Origin: Gordionus sp. m RMFG-2023
Lineage: Eukaryota > Nematomorpha > Gordioida > Chordodea > Parachordodidae
DNA length: 64,000 nucleotides
NCBI RefSeq assembly: GCF_954871325.1
Contig: NC_088776.1
Coordinates: 30,428,508-30,492,507, forward strand
Reading direction: 5' to 3'
Made by a program: the position numbers and the translations under genes. Below the pieces are notes generated by a model. That model had not been told where the DNA came from. It did not search any database and worked only from the letters and a program-made list of their open reading frames with translations. Positions 26,192 to 40,443 of the stretch are shown here, piece by piece; position 1 is the first letter of the stretch; each line of letters opens with the position of its first letter.

Positions 26192-26648
26192 TTTAAAGCT
26201 TAAAATCATTTGAAAGTTTTTTTTATTTATTTTCGCGTGATAAGCATTTTTACCTATGTTACACATATATATTTACTTTATGAACTAATTATTATTTATT
26301 AATTTACAATATATACAATGTCTAAGAGATTAATTCCTATAGTTCTTTGAACTTATACATAGAAAAATCTTTATAAAATGATCTTAATATATTCTATTTA
26401 TTTAATTCTATTACTAACCTTAACACCACAAACCTTAACCCTAACCCTAACTCAAAGATTTAACCCTCAATATCCCTTGAGTTCTTTTAAATTTTACTTA
26501 CTTGAAGGTATTTACTCTAATCATTTAATACTATTATTAACCGTAACCCTAACACTAACCTTAACCCTAACCCAATGATTTTACCCATAATATCCTTTGA
26601 ATTTTTTTATATTATACCTACTAGTTGATATTTATTAGCTTATAATGG
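26192..26648 (+). repeat. Type C satellite unit (457 bp), copy 5
   Basis: This C unit has several private changes: GAGTTCTTTT in place of the uninterrupted T-run, TTTACTCTAATCATTTAAT in the second entry motif, and an unmutated CCCTAACCCAATG exit where other C units read CCTATCCCAATG. It shares TTTACCTATG with the copy at 10514, one 15.68-kb period upstream. Confidence 0.9.
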
Positions 26649-28364
26649 TTTAAAGCTTAAAGTCATTTGAAAGTTTTTTTTATTTATTTTCGCGTGATAA
26701 GCATTTTTACGTATGTTATACATATATATTTACTCTATCTAATTATTATTTATTAATTTACAATAAATATATAATGTCTTAAAATGGATTAATTCCTATA
26801 GTTCTTTAACTATACATAGAAAAATCGGTATAAAATAATCTTGATATATTCTATTTATTTAATATTATTACTAACCCTAACCCTAACCTAACCCTAACCC
26901 TAACCCTAACCCTAACCCTAGCACTAATCTTAACCCGAACTCTAACACTAATCTTAACCCTAACCCTAACACTAATCTTAACCCTAACCCTAACCCAATG
27001 ATTTTACGCATAATATCCTTTGAATTTTTTTATATTATACCTACTAATTGATATTTATTAGCTTATAATGGTTTAAAGCTTAAAATCATTTGAACGTTTT
27101 TTTTATTTATTTTCGCGTGATAAGCATTTTTACGTATGTTACACATATATATATTTACTTTATCTAATTATTATTTATTAATTTACAATAAATATATAAT
27201 GTCTTAAAAGGGATTAATTCCTATAGTTCTTTAACTAAACATAGAAAAATCGGTATAAAATAATCTTGATATATTCTATTTATTTAATATTATTACTAAC
27301 CCTAACCCCATAACCCTTATCCCTAACCCTACTCAAATATTTAACCCTCAATATCCATTGAGTTTTTTTAAATTTTACTTACTAGAAGATATTTATTCTA
27401 TTTATATAATACTATTATTAACCCTAACCCTAACACTAATCTTAACCCGAACTCTAACACTAATCTTAACCCTAACCCTAACACTAATCTTAACCCTAAC
27501 CCTAACCCAATGATTTTACCCATAATATTCTTTGAATTTTTTTATATTATACTTACTAGTACATACTAGTTGATATTTATTAGCTTATAATGGTTTAAAG
27601 CTTAAAATCATTTGAAAGTTTTTTTTATTTATTTAAGCGTGATAAGCATTTTTACGTATGTTACACATATATATTTACTTTATGAACTAATTATTATTTA
27701 TTAATTTACAATATATATATAATGTTTTAAAAAGGATTAATTCCTATAGTTCTTTAACTAAACATAGAAAAATCGGTATAAAATAATCTTGATATATTCT
27801 ATTTATTTAATATTATTACTAACCCTAACCCAACCCTAACCCTAACCCTTACCCTAGCACTAATCTTAACCCGAACTCTAACACTAATCTTAACCCTAAC
27901 CCTAACACTAATCTTAACCCTAACCTTAACCCTAACCCAATGATTTTACACATAATATTCTTTGAATTTTTTTATATTATACCTACTAATTGATATTTAT
28001 TAGCTTATAATGGTTTAAAGCTTAAAATCATTTGAAAGTTTTTTTTATTTATTTAAGCGTGATAAGCATTTTTACGTATGTTACACATATATATTTACTT
28101 TATGAACTAATTATTATTTATTAATTTACAATATATAAATAATGTTTTAAAAAGGATTAATTCCTATAGTTCTTTAACTAAACATAGAAAAATCGGTATA
28201 AAATAATCTTGATATATTCTATTTATTTAATATTATTACTAACCCTAACCCTAACCCTAACCCAACCCTAACCCTAACCCTAACCCTAGCACTAATCTTA
28301 ACCCAATGATTTTACACATAATATTCTTTGAATTTTTTTATATTATACCTACTAATTGATATTT

Positions 28365-28395
28365 ATTAGCTTATAATGGCTTAAAATCATTTGAA
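28365..28395 (+). other. Unit-boundary deletion, allele 2
   Basis: The boundary reads AGCTTATAATGGCTTAAAA, a seven-base loss (TTTAAAG). It lies at the place homologous to 12.7 kb in the 15.6-kb repeat but is a different deletion. The same allele is found near 46.13 kb. Confidence 0.8.
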
Positions 28396-31133
28396 AGTTA
28401 TTTTTATTTATTTTCGCGTGATAAGCATTTTTACGTATGTTACACATATATATTTACTTTATCTAATTATTATTTATTAATTTACAATAAATATATAATG
28501 TCTTAAAAGGGATTAATTCCTATAGTTCTTTAACTAAACATAGAAAAATCGGTATAAAATAATCTTGATATATTCTATTTATTTAATATTATTACTAACC
28601 CTAACCCTAACCCAACCCTAACCCTAACCCTAGCACTAATCTTAACCCGAACTCTAACACTAATCTTAACCCTAACCCTAACACTAATCTTAACCTTAAC
28701 CCTAACCCAATGATTTTACACATAATATCCTTTGAATTTTTTTATATTATACCTACTAATTGATATTTATTAGCTTATAATGGTTTAAAGCTTAAAATCA
28801 TTTGAAAGTTTTTTTTATTTATTTTCGCGTGATAAGCATTTTTACGTATGTTACACATATATATTTACTTTATCTAATTATTATTTATTAATTTACAATA
28901 AATATATAATGTCTTAAAAGGGATTAATTCCTATAGTTCTTTAACTATACATAGAAAAATCGGTATAAAATAATCTTGATATATTCTATTTATTTAATAT
29001 TATTACTAACCCTAACCCCATAAACCTTAACCCTAACCCTACTCAAAGATTTAACCCTCAATATCCATTGAGTTTTTTAAAATTTTACTTACTAGAAGAT
29101 ATTTATTCTATTTATATAATACTATTATTAACCCTAACCCTAACACTAATCTTAACCCTAACTCTAACACTTATCTTAACCCTAACCCTAACACTAATCT
29201 TAACACCTAACCCTAACCCTAACCCAATGATTTTACCCATAATATTCTTTGAATTTTTTTATATTATACCTACTAGTACATACTAGTTGATATTTATTAG
29301 CTTATAATGGTTTAAAGCTTAAAATCATTTGAAAGTTGTTTTTATTTATTTAAGCGTGATAAGCATTTTTACGTATGTTACACATATATATTTACTTTAT
29401 GAACTAATTATTATTTATTAATTTACAATATATATATAATGTTTTAAAAAGGATTAATTCCTATAGTTCTTTAACTAAACATAGAAAAATCGGTATAAAA
29501 TAATCTTGATATATTCTATTTATTTAATATTATTACTAACCCTAACCCTAACCCTAACCCTAACCCTAACCTAACCTAACCCTAACCCTAGCACTAATCT
29601 TAACCCGAACTCTAACACTAATCTTAACCCTAACCCTAACACTAATCTTAACCCTAACCTAACCCTAACCCAATGATTTTACCCATAATATCCTTTGAAT
29701 TTTTTTATATTATACCTACTAATTGATATTTATTAGCTTATAATGGTTTAAAGCTTAAAGTCATTTGAAAGTTTTTTTATTTATTTTCGCGTGATAAGCA
29801 TTTTTACGTATGTTATACATATATATTTACTCTATCTAATTATTATTTATTAATTTACAATAAATATATAATGTCTTAAAATGGATTAATTCCTATAGTT
29901 CTTTAACTATACATAGAAAAATCGGTATAAAATAATCTTGATATATTCTATTTATTTAATATTATTACTAACCCTAACCCCATAAACCTTAACCCTAACC
30001 CTACTCAAAGATTTAACCCTCAATATCCATTGAGTTTTTTTAAATTTTACTTACTAGAAGATATTTATTCTATTTATATAATACTATTATTAACCCTAAC
30101 CCTAACACTAATCTTAACCCTAACTCTAACACTAATCTTAACCCTAACCCTAACACTAATCTTAACCCTAACCCAATGATTTTACCCATAATATTCTTTG
30201 AATTTTTTTATATTATACCTACTAGTACATACTAGTTGATATTTATTAGCTTATAATGGTTTAAAGCTTAAAATCATTTGAAAGTTTTTTTTATTTATTT
30301 TAGCGTGATAAGCATTTTTACGTATGTTACACATATATATTTACTTTATGAACTAATTATTATTTATTAATTTACAATATATATATAATGTTTTAAAAAG
30401 GATTAATTCCTATAGTTCTTTAACTAAACATAGAAAAATCGGTATAAAATAATCTTGATATATTCTATTTATTTAATATTATTACTAACCCTAACCCTAA
30501 CCCAACCCTAACCCTAACCCTAACCCTAGCACTAATCTTAACCCGAACTCTAACACTAATCTTAACCCTAACCCTAACACTAATCTTAACCCTAACCCTA
30601 ACCCAATGATTTTACGCAAAATATCCTTTGAATTTTTTTATATTATACCTACTAATTGATATTTATTAGCTTATAATGGTTTAAAGCTTAAAATCATTTG
30701 AACGTTTTTTTTATTTATTTTCGCGTGATAAGCATTTTTACGTATGTTACACATATATATTTACTTTATCTAATTATTATTTATTAATTTACAATAAATA
30801 TATAATGTCTTAAAAGGGATTAATTCCTATAGTTCTTTAACAATACATAGAAAAATCGGTATAAAATAATCTTGATATATTCTATTTATTTAATATTATT
30901 ACTAACCCTAACCCCATAAACCTTAACCCTAACCCTACTCAAAGATTTAACCCTCAATATCCATTGAGTTTTTTTAAATTTTACTTACTAGAAGATATTT
31001 ATTCTATTTATATAATACTATTATTAACCCTAACCCTAACCCTAACCCAATGATTTTACCCATAATATTCTTTGAATTTTTTTATATTATACCTACTAGT
31101 ACATACTAGTTGATATTTATTAGCTTATAATGG

Positions 31134-31590
31134 TTTAAAGCTTAAAATCATTTGAAAGTTTTTTTTATTTATTTAAGCGTGATAAGAATTTTTACGTATG
31201 TTACACATATATATTTACTTTATGAACTAATTATTATTTATTAATTTACAATATATACAATGTCTAAGAGATTAATTCCTATAGTTCTTTGAACTTATAC
31301 ATAGAAAAATCTTTATAAAATGATCTTAATATATTCTATTTATTTAATTCTATTACTAACCTTAACACCACAAACCTTAACCCTAACCCTAACTCAAAGA
31401 TTTAACCCTCAATATCCCTTGAGTTTTTTTAAATTTTACTTACTTGAAGGTATTTATTCTATTTATTTAATACTATTATTAACCGTAACCCTAACACTAA
31501 CCTTAACCCTATCCCAATGATTTTACCCATAATATCCTTTGAATTTTTTTATATTATACCTACTAGTTGATATTTATTAGCTTATAATGG
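31134..31590 (+). repeat. Type C satellite unit (457 bp), copy 6
   Basis: It is the 15,642-base-offset counterpart of the C unit at 15492, including the TAAGCG and GATAAGAATTT front alleles. Confidence 0.9.
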
Positions 31591-34500
31591 TTTAAAGCTT
31601 AAAGTCATTTGAAAGTTTTTTTATTTATTTTCGCGTGATAAGCATTTTTACGTATGTTATACATATATATTTACTCTATCTAATTATTATTTATTAATTT
31701 ACAATAAATATATAATGTCTTAAAATGGATTAATTCCTATAGTTCTTTAACTATACATAGAAAAATCGGTATAAAATAATCTTGATATATTCTATTTATT
31801 TAATATTATTACTAACCCTAACCCCATAAACCTTAACCCTAACCCTACTCAAAGATTTAACCCTCAATATCCATTGAGTTTTTTAAAATTTTACTTACTA
31901 GAAGATATTTATTCTATTTATATAATACTATTATTAACCCTAACCCTAACACTAATCTTAAACCTAACTCTAACACTAATCTTAACCCTAACCCTAACAC
32001 TAATCTTAACCCTAACCCAATGATTTTACCCATAATATTCTTTGAATTTTTTTATATTATACCTACTAGTACACTAGTTGATATTTATTAGCTTATAATG
32101 GTTTAAAGCTTAAAATCATTTGAAAGTTTTTTTTATTTATTTAAGCGTGATAAGCATTTTTACGTATGTTACACATATATATTTACTTTATGAACTAATT
32201 ATTATTTATTAATTTACAATATATATATAATGTTTTAAAAAGGATTAATTCCTATAGTTCTTTAACTAAACATAGAAAAATCGGTATAAAATAATCTTGA
32301 TATATTCTATTTATTTAATATTATTACTAACCCTAACCCTAACCCAACCCTAACCCTAACCCTAACCCTAGCACTAATCTTAACCCGAACTCTAACACTA
32401 ATCTTAACCCTAACCCTAACACTAATCTTAACCCTAACCCTAACCCAATGATTTTACGCATAATATCCTTTGAATTTTTTTATATTATACCTACTAATTG
32501 ATATTTATTAGCTTATAATGGTTTAAAGCTTAAAATCATTTGAACGTTTTTTTTATTTATTTTCGCGTGATAAGCATTTTTACGTATGTTACACATATAT
32601 ATATTTACTTTATCTAATTATTATTTATTAATTTACAATAAATATATAATGTCTTAAAAGGGATTAATTCCTATAGTTCTTTAACTAAACATAGAAAAAT
32701 CGGTATAAAATAATCTTGATATATTCTATTTATTTAATATTATTACTAACCCTAACCCTAACCCTAACCCTAACCCTAACCCTAACCCTAGCACTAATCT
32801 TAACCCGAACTCTAACACTAATCTTAACCCTAACCCTAACACTAATCTTAACCCTAACCCTAACCCAATGATTTTACGCATAATATCCTTTGAATTTTTT
32901 TATATTATACCTACTAATTGATATTTATTAGCTTATAATGGTTTAAAGCTTAAAATCATTTGAAAGTTTTTTTTATTTATTTAAGCGTGATAAGCATTTT
33001 TACGTATGTTACACATATATATTTACTTTATGAACTAATTATTATTTATTAATTTACAATAAATATATAATGTTTTAAAAAGGATTAATTCCTATAGTTC
33101 TTTAACTAAACATAGAAAAATCGGTATAAAATAATCTTGATATATTCTATTTATTTAATATTATTACTAACCCTAACCCAACCCTAACCCTAACCCTTAC
33201 CCTAGCACTAATCTTAACCCGAACTCTAACACTAATCTTAACCCTAACCCTAACACTAATCTTAACCCTAACCCTAACCCAATGATTTTACACATAATAT
33301 TCTTTGAATTTTTTTATATTATACCTACTAATTGATATTTATTAGCTTATAATAGTTTAAAGCTTAAAATCATTTGAAAGTTTTTTTTATTTATTTAAGC
33401 GTGATAAGCATTTTTACGTATGTTACACATATATATTTACTTTATGAACTAATTATTATTTATTAATTTACAATATATAAATAATGTTTTAAAAAGGATT
33501 AATTCCTATAGTTCTTTAACTAAACATAGAAAAATCGGTATAAAATAATCTTGATATATTCTATTTATTTAATATTATTACTAACCCTAACCCTAACCAT
33601 AACCCAACCCTAACCCTAACCCTAACCCTAGCACTAATCTTAACCCGAACTCTAACACTAATCTTAACCCTAACCCTAACACTAATCTTAACCCTAACCC
33701 TAACCCAATGATTTTACGCATAATATCCTTTGAATTTTTTTATATTATACCTACTAATTGATATTTATTAGCTTATAATGGTTTAAAGCTTAAAATCATT
33801 TGAACGTTTTTTTTATTTATTTTCGCGTGATAAGCATTTTTACGTATGTTACACATATATATTTACTTTATCTAATTATTATTTATTAATTTACAATAAA
33901 TATATAATGTCTTAAAAGGGATTAATTCCTATAGTTCTTTAACAATACATAGAAAAATCGGTATAAAATAATCTTGATATATTCTATTTATTTAATATTA
34001 TTACTAACCCTAACCCTAACCCAACCCTAACCCTAACCCTAACCCTAGCACTAATCTTAACCCGAACTCTAACACTAATCTTAACCCTAACCCTAACACT
34101 AATCTTAACCCTAACCCTAACACTAATCTTAACCCTAACCCTAACCCAATGATTTTACGCATAATATCCTTTGAATTTTTTTATATTATACCTACTAATT
34201 GATATTTATTAGCTTATAATGGTTTAAAGCTTAAAATCATTTGAACGTTTTTTTTATTTATTTTCGCGTGATAAGAATTTTTACGTATGTTACACATATA
34301 TATTTACTTTATCTAATTATTATTTATTAATTTACAATATATATATAATGTTTTAAAAAGGATTAATTCCTATAGTTCTTTAACTAAACATAGAAAAATC
34401 GGTATAAAATAATCTTGATATATTCTATTTATTTAATATTATTACTAACCCTAACCCTAACCCAACCCTAACCTAACCTAACCCTAACCCTAGCACTAAT

Positions 34501-36412
34501 CTTAACCCGAACTCTAACACTAATCTTAACCCTAACCCTAACACTAATCTTAACCCTAACACTAATCTTAACCCTAACCCAATGATTTTACGCATAATAT
34601 CCTTTGAATTTTTTTATATTATACCTACTAATTGATATTTATTAGCTTATAATGGTTTAAAGCTTAAAATCATTTGAACGTTTTTTTTATTTATTTTCGC
34701 GTGATAAGCATTTTTACGTATGTTACACATATATATTTACTTTATCTAATTATTATTTATTAATTTACAATAAATATATAATGTCTTAAAAAGGATTAAT
34801 TCCTATAGTTCTTTAACTAAACATAGAAAAATCGGTATAAAATAATCTTGATATATTCTATTTATTTAATATTATTACTAACCCTAACCCTAACCCTAAC
34901 CTAACCTAACCCTAACCCTAACCCTAACACTAGCAGTAATCTTAACCCGAACTCTAACACTAATCATAACCTAACCCTAATCTTAAACCTAACCCTAACC
35001 CTAACCCAATGATTTTACCCATAATATCCTTTGAATTTTTTTATATTATACCTACTAATTGATATTTATTAGCTTATAATGGTTTAAAGCTTAAAATCAT
35101 TTGAAAGTTTTTTTTATTTATTTTCGCGTGATAAGCATTTTTACGTATGTTGCACATATATAATAACTTTATCTAATTATTATTTATTAATTTACAATAA
35201 ATATATAATGTCTTAAAAGGGATTAATTCCTATAGTTCTTTAACTATACATAGAAAAATCGGTAAAAAATAATCTTGATATATTCTATTTATTTAATATT
35301 ATTACTAACCCTAACCCCATAAACCTTAACCCTAACCCTATTCTAAGATTTAACCCTCAATATCCATTGAGTTTTTTAAAATTTTACTTACTAGAAGATA
35401 TTTATTCTATTTATATAATACTATTATTAACCCTAACCCTAACACTAACCCTAACCCTAACCCTAACCCTAACCCTAACCCACTGATTTTACCCATAATA
35501 TCCTTTGAATTTTTTTATATTATACCTACTAATTGATATTTATTAGCTTATAATGGTTTAAAGCTTAAAATCATTTGAAAGTTTTTTTTATTAATTTTCG
35601 CGTGATAAGCATTTTTACGTATGTTACACATATATATTTACTTTATCTAATTATTATTTATTAATTTACAATATATATATAATGTTTTAAAAAGGATTAA
35701 TTCCTATAGTTCTTTAACTAAACATAGAAAAATCGGTATAAAATAATCTTGATATATTCTATTTATTTAATATTATTACTAACCCTAACCCTAACCCAAC
35801 CCTAACCTAACCTAACCCTAACCCTAGCACTAATCTTAACCCGAACTCTAACACTAATCTTAACCCTAACCCTAACACTAATCTTAACCCTAACACTAAT
35901 CTTAACCCTAACCCTAACCCAATGATTTTACGCATAATATCCTTTGAATTTTTTTATATTATACCTACTAATTGATATTTATTAGCTTATAATGGTTTAA
36001 AGCTTAAAATCATTTGAACGTTTTTTTTATTTATTTTCGCGTGATAAGAATTTTTACGTATGTTACACATATATATTTACTTTATCTAATTATTATTTAT
36101 TAATTTACAATAAATATATATTGTTTTAAAGAGGATTAATTCCTATAGTTCTTTAACTAAACATAGAAAAATCGGTATAAAATAATCTTGATATATTCTA
36201 TTTATTTAATATTATTACTAACCCTAACCCTAACCCAACCCTAACCCTAACCCTAACCCTAGCACTAATCTTAACTCGAACTCTAACACTAATCTTAACC
36301 CTAACCCTAACACTAATCTTAACCCTAACCCTAACCCAATGATTTTACGCATAATATCCTTTGAATTTTTTTATATTATACCTACTAATTGATATTTATT
36401 AGCTTATAATGG

Positions 36413-36869
36413 TTTAAAGCTTAAAATCATTTGAACGTTTTTTTTATTTATTTTCGCGTGATAAGCATTTTTACGTATGTTACACATATATATTTACTTT
36501 ATGAACTAATTATTATTTATTAATTTACAATATATACAATGTCTAAGAGATTAATTCCTATAGTTCTTTGAACTTATACATAGAAAAATCTTTATAAAAT
36601 GATCTTAATATATTCTATTTATTTAATTCTATTACTAACCTTAACACCACAAACCTTAACCCTAACCCTAACTCAAAGATTTAACCCTCAATATCCCTTG
36701 AGTTTTTTTAAATTTTACTTACTTGAAGGTATTTATTCTATTTATTTAATACTATTATTAACCGTAACCCTAACACTAACCTTAACCCTATCCCAATGAT
36801 TTTACCCATAATATCCTTTGAATTTTTTTATATTATACCTACTAGTTGATATTTATTAGCTTATAATGG
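36413..36869 (+). repeat. Type C satellite unit (457 bp), copy 7
   Basis: It is the counterpart of the C unit at 20772 but without that copy's one-base insertion. Confidence 0.9.
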
Positions 36870-39057
36870 TTTAAAGCTTAAAGTCATTTGAAAGTTTTTT
36901 TTATTTATTTTCGCGTGATAAGCATTTTTACGTATGTTATACATATATATTTACTCTATCTAATTATTATTTATTAATTTACAATAAATATATAATGTCT
37001 TAAAATGGATTAATTCCTATAGTTCTTTAACTATACATAGAAAAATCGGTATAAAATAATCTTGATATATTCTATTTATTTAATATTATTACTAACCCTA
37101 ACCCCATAAACCTTAACCCTAACCCTACTCAAAGATTTAACCCTCAATATCCATTGAGTTTTTTAAAATTTTACTTACTAGAAGATATTTATTCTATTTA
37201 TATAATACTATTATTAACCCTAACCCTAACACTAATCTTAACCCTAACTCTAACACTAATCTTAACCCTAACCCTAACACTAATCTTAACCCTAACCCTA
37301 ACCCAATGATTTTACGCCATAATATTCTTTGAATTTTTTTATATTATACCTACTAGTACATACTAGTTGATATTTATTAGCTTATAATGGTTTAAACCTT
37401 AAAATCATTTGAAAGTTTTTTTTATTTATTTAAGCGTGATAAGCATTTTTACGTATGTTACACATATATATATTTACTTTATCTAATTATTATTTATTAA
37501 TTTACAATAAATATATAATGTCTTAAAAGGGATTAATTCCTATAGTTCTTTAACTAAACATAGAAAAATCGGTATAAAATAATCTTGATATATTCTATTT
37601 ATTTAATATTATTACTAACCCTAACCCTAACCCAACCCTAACCCAAACCCTAGCACTAATCTAACCCGAACTCTAACACTAATCTTAACCCTAACCCTAA
37701 CACTAATCTTAACCCTAACCCTAACCCAATGATTTTACGCATAACTTTGAATTTTTTTATATTATACCTACTAATTGATATTTATTAGCTTATAATGGTT
37801 TAAAGCTTAAAATCATTTGAAAGTTTTTTTTATTTATTTTGGCGTGATAAGCATTTTTACGTATGTTACACATATATATTTACTTTATCTAATTATTATT
37901 TATTAATTTACAATAAATATATAATGTCTTAAAAGGGATTAATTCCTATAGTTCTTTAACAATACATAGAAAAATCGGTATAAAATAATCTTGATATATT
38001 TTATTTATATAATATTATTACTAACCCTACCCCTAACCCTAACCCAACCCTAACCCTAACACTAGCACTAATCTTAACCCGAACTCTAACACTAATCTTA
38101 ACCCTAACCCTAACACTAATCTTAACCCTAACCCTAACCCAATGATTTTACGCATAATATCCTTTGAATTTTTTTATATTATACCTACTAATTGATATTT
38201 ATTAGCTTATAATGGTTTAAAGCTTAAAATCATTTGAAAGTTTTTTTTATTTATTTTCGCGTGATAAGCATTTTTACGTATGTTACACATATATATTTAC
38301 TTTATGAACTAATTATTATTTATTAATTTACAATATATATATAATGTTTTAAAAAGGATTAATTCCTATAGTTCTTTAACTAAACATAGAAAAATCGGTA
38401 TAAAATAATCTTGATATATTCTATTTATTTAATATTATTACTAACCCTAACCCTAACCCAACCCTAACCTAACCTAACCCTAACCCTAGCACTAATCTTA
38501 ACCCGAACTCTAACACTAATCTTAACCCTAACCCTAACACTAATCTTAACCCTAACCCTAACCCAATAATTTTACGCATAATATCCTTTGAATTTTTTTA
38601 TATTATACCTACTAATTGATATTTATTAGCTTATAATGGTTTAAAGCTTAAAATCATTTGAACGTTTTTTTTATTTATTTTCGCGTGATAAGCATTTTTA
38701 CGTATGTTACACATATATATTTACTTTATCTAATTATTATTTATTAATTTACAATAAATATATAATGTCTTAAAAGGGATTAATTCCTATAGTTCTTTAA
38801 CAATACATAGAAAAATCGGTATAAAATAATCTTGATATATTCTATTTATTTAATATTATTACTAACCCTAACCCTAACCCTAACCCTAACCCTAACCCTA
38901 ACCCTAGCACTAATCTTAACCCGAACTCTAACACTAATCTTAACCCTAACCCTAACACTAATCTTAACCCTAACCATAACCCAATGATTTTACGCATAAT
39001 ATCCTTTGAATTTTTTTATATTATACCTACTAATTGATATTTATTAGCTTATAATGG

Positions 39058-39514
39058 TTTAAAGCTTAAAATCATTTGAACGTTTTTTTTATTTATTTTC
39101 GCGTGATAAGCATTTTTACGTATGTTACACATATATATTTACTTTATGAACTAATTATTATTTATTAATTTACAATATATACAATGTCTAAGAGATTAAT
39201 TCCTATAGTTCTTTGAACTTATACATAGAAAAATCTTTATAAAATGATCTTAATATATTCTATTTATTTAATTCTATTACTAACCTTAACACCACAAACC
39301 TTAACCCTAACCCTAACTCAAAGATTTAACCCTCAATATCCCTTGAGTTTTTTTAAATTTTACTTACTTGAAGGTATTTATTCTATTTATTTAATACTAT
39401 TATTAACCGTAACCCTAACACTAACCTTAACCCTATCCCAATGATTTTACCCATAATATCCTTTGAATTTTTTTATATTATACCTACTAGTTGATATTTA
39501 TTAGCTTATAATGG
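39058..39514 (+). repeat. Type C satellite unit (457 bp), copy 8
   Basis: It is the counterpart of the C unit at 23416. By eye I found no difference between them over the C-specific part. Confidence 0.9.
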
Positions 39515-40443
39515 TTTAAAGCTTAAAGTCATTTGAAAGTTTTTTTATTTATTTTCGCGTGATAAGCATTTTTACGTATGTTATACATATATATTTACTC
39601 TATCTAATTATTATTTATTAATTTACAATAAATATATAATGTCTTAAAATGGATTAATTCCTATAGTTCTTTAACTATACATAGAAAAATCGGTATAAAA
39701 TAATCTTGATATATTCTATTTATTTAATATTATTACTAACCCTAACCCCATAAACCTTAACCCTAACCTTACTCAAAGATTTAACCCTCAATATCCTTTG
39801 AGTTTTTTAAAATTTTACTTATTAGAAGATATTTATTCTATTTATATAATACTATTATTAACCCTAACCCTAACACTAATCTTAACCCGAACTCTAACAC
39901 TAATCTTAACCCTAACCCTAACACTAATCTTAACCCTAACCCTAACCCAATGATTTTACGCATAATATCCTTTGAATTTTTTTATATTATACCTACTAAT
40001 TGATATTTATTAGCTTATAATGGTTTAAAGCTTAAAATCATTTGAACGTTTTTTTTATTTATTTAAGCGTGATAAGCATTTTTACGTATGTTACACATAT
40101 ATATTTACTTTATGAACTAATTATTATTTATTAATTTACAATATATATATAATGTTTTAAAAAGGATTAATTCCTATAGTTCTTTAACTAAACATAGAAA
40201 AATCGGTATAAAATAATCTTGATATATTCTATTTATTTAATATTATTACTAACCCTAACCCTAACCCAACCCTAACCCTAACCCTAACCCTAGCACTAAT
40301 CTTAACCCGAACTCTAACACTAATCTTAACCCTAACCCTAACACTAATCTTAACCCTAACCCTAACCCAATGATTTTACGCATAATATCCTTTGAATTTT
40401 TTTATATTATACCTACTAATTGATATTTATTAGCTAATAATGG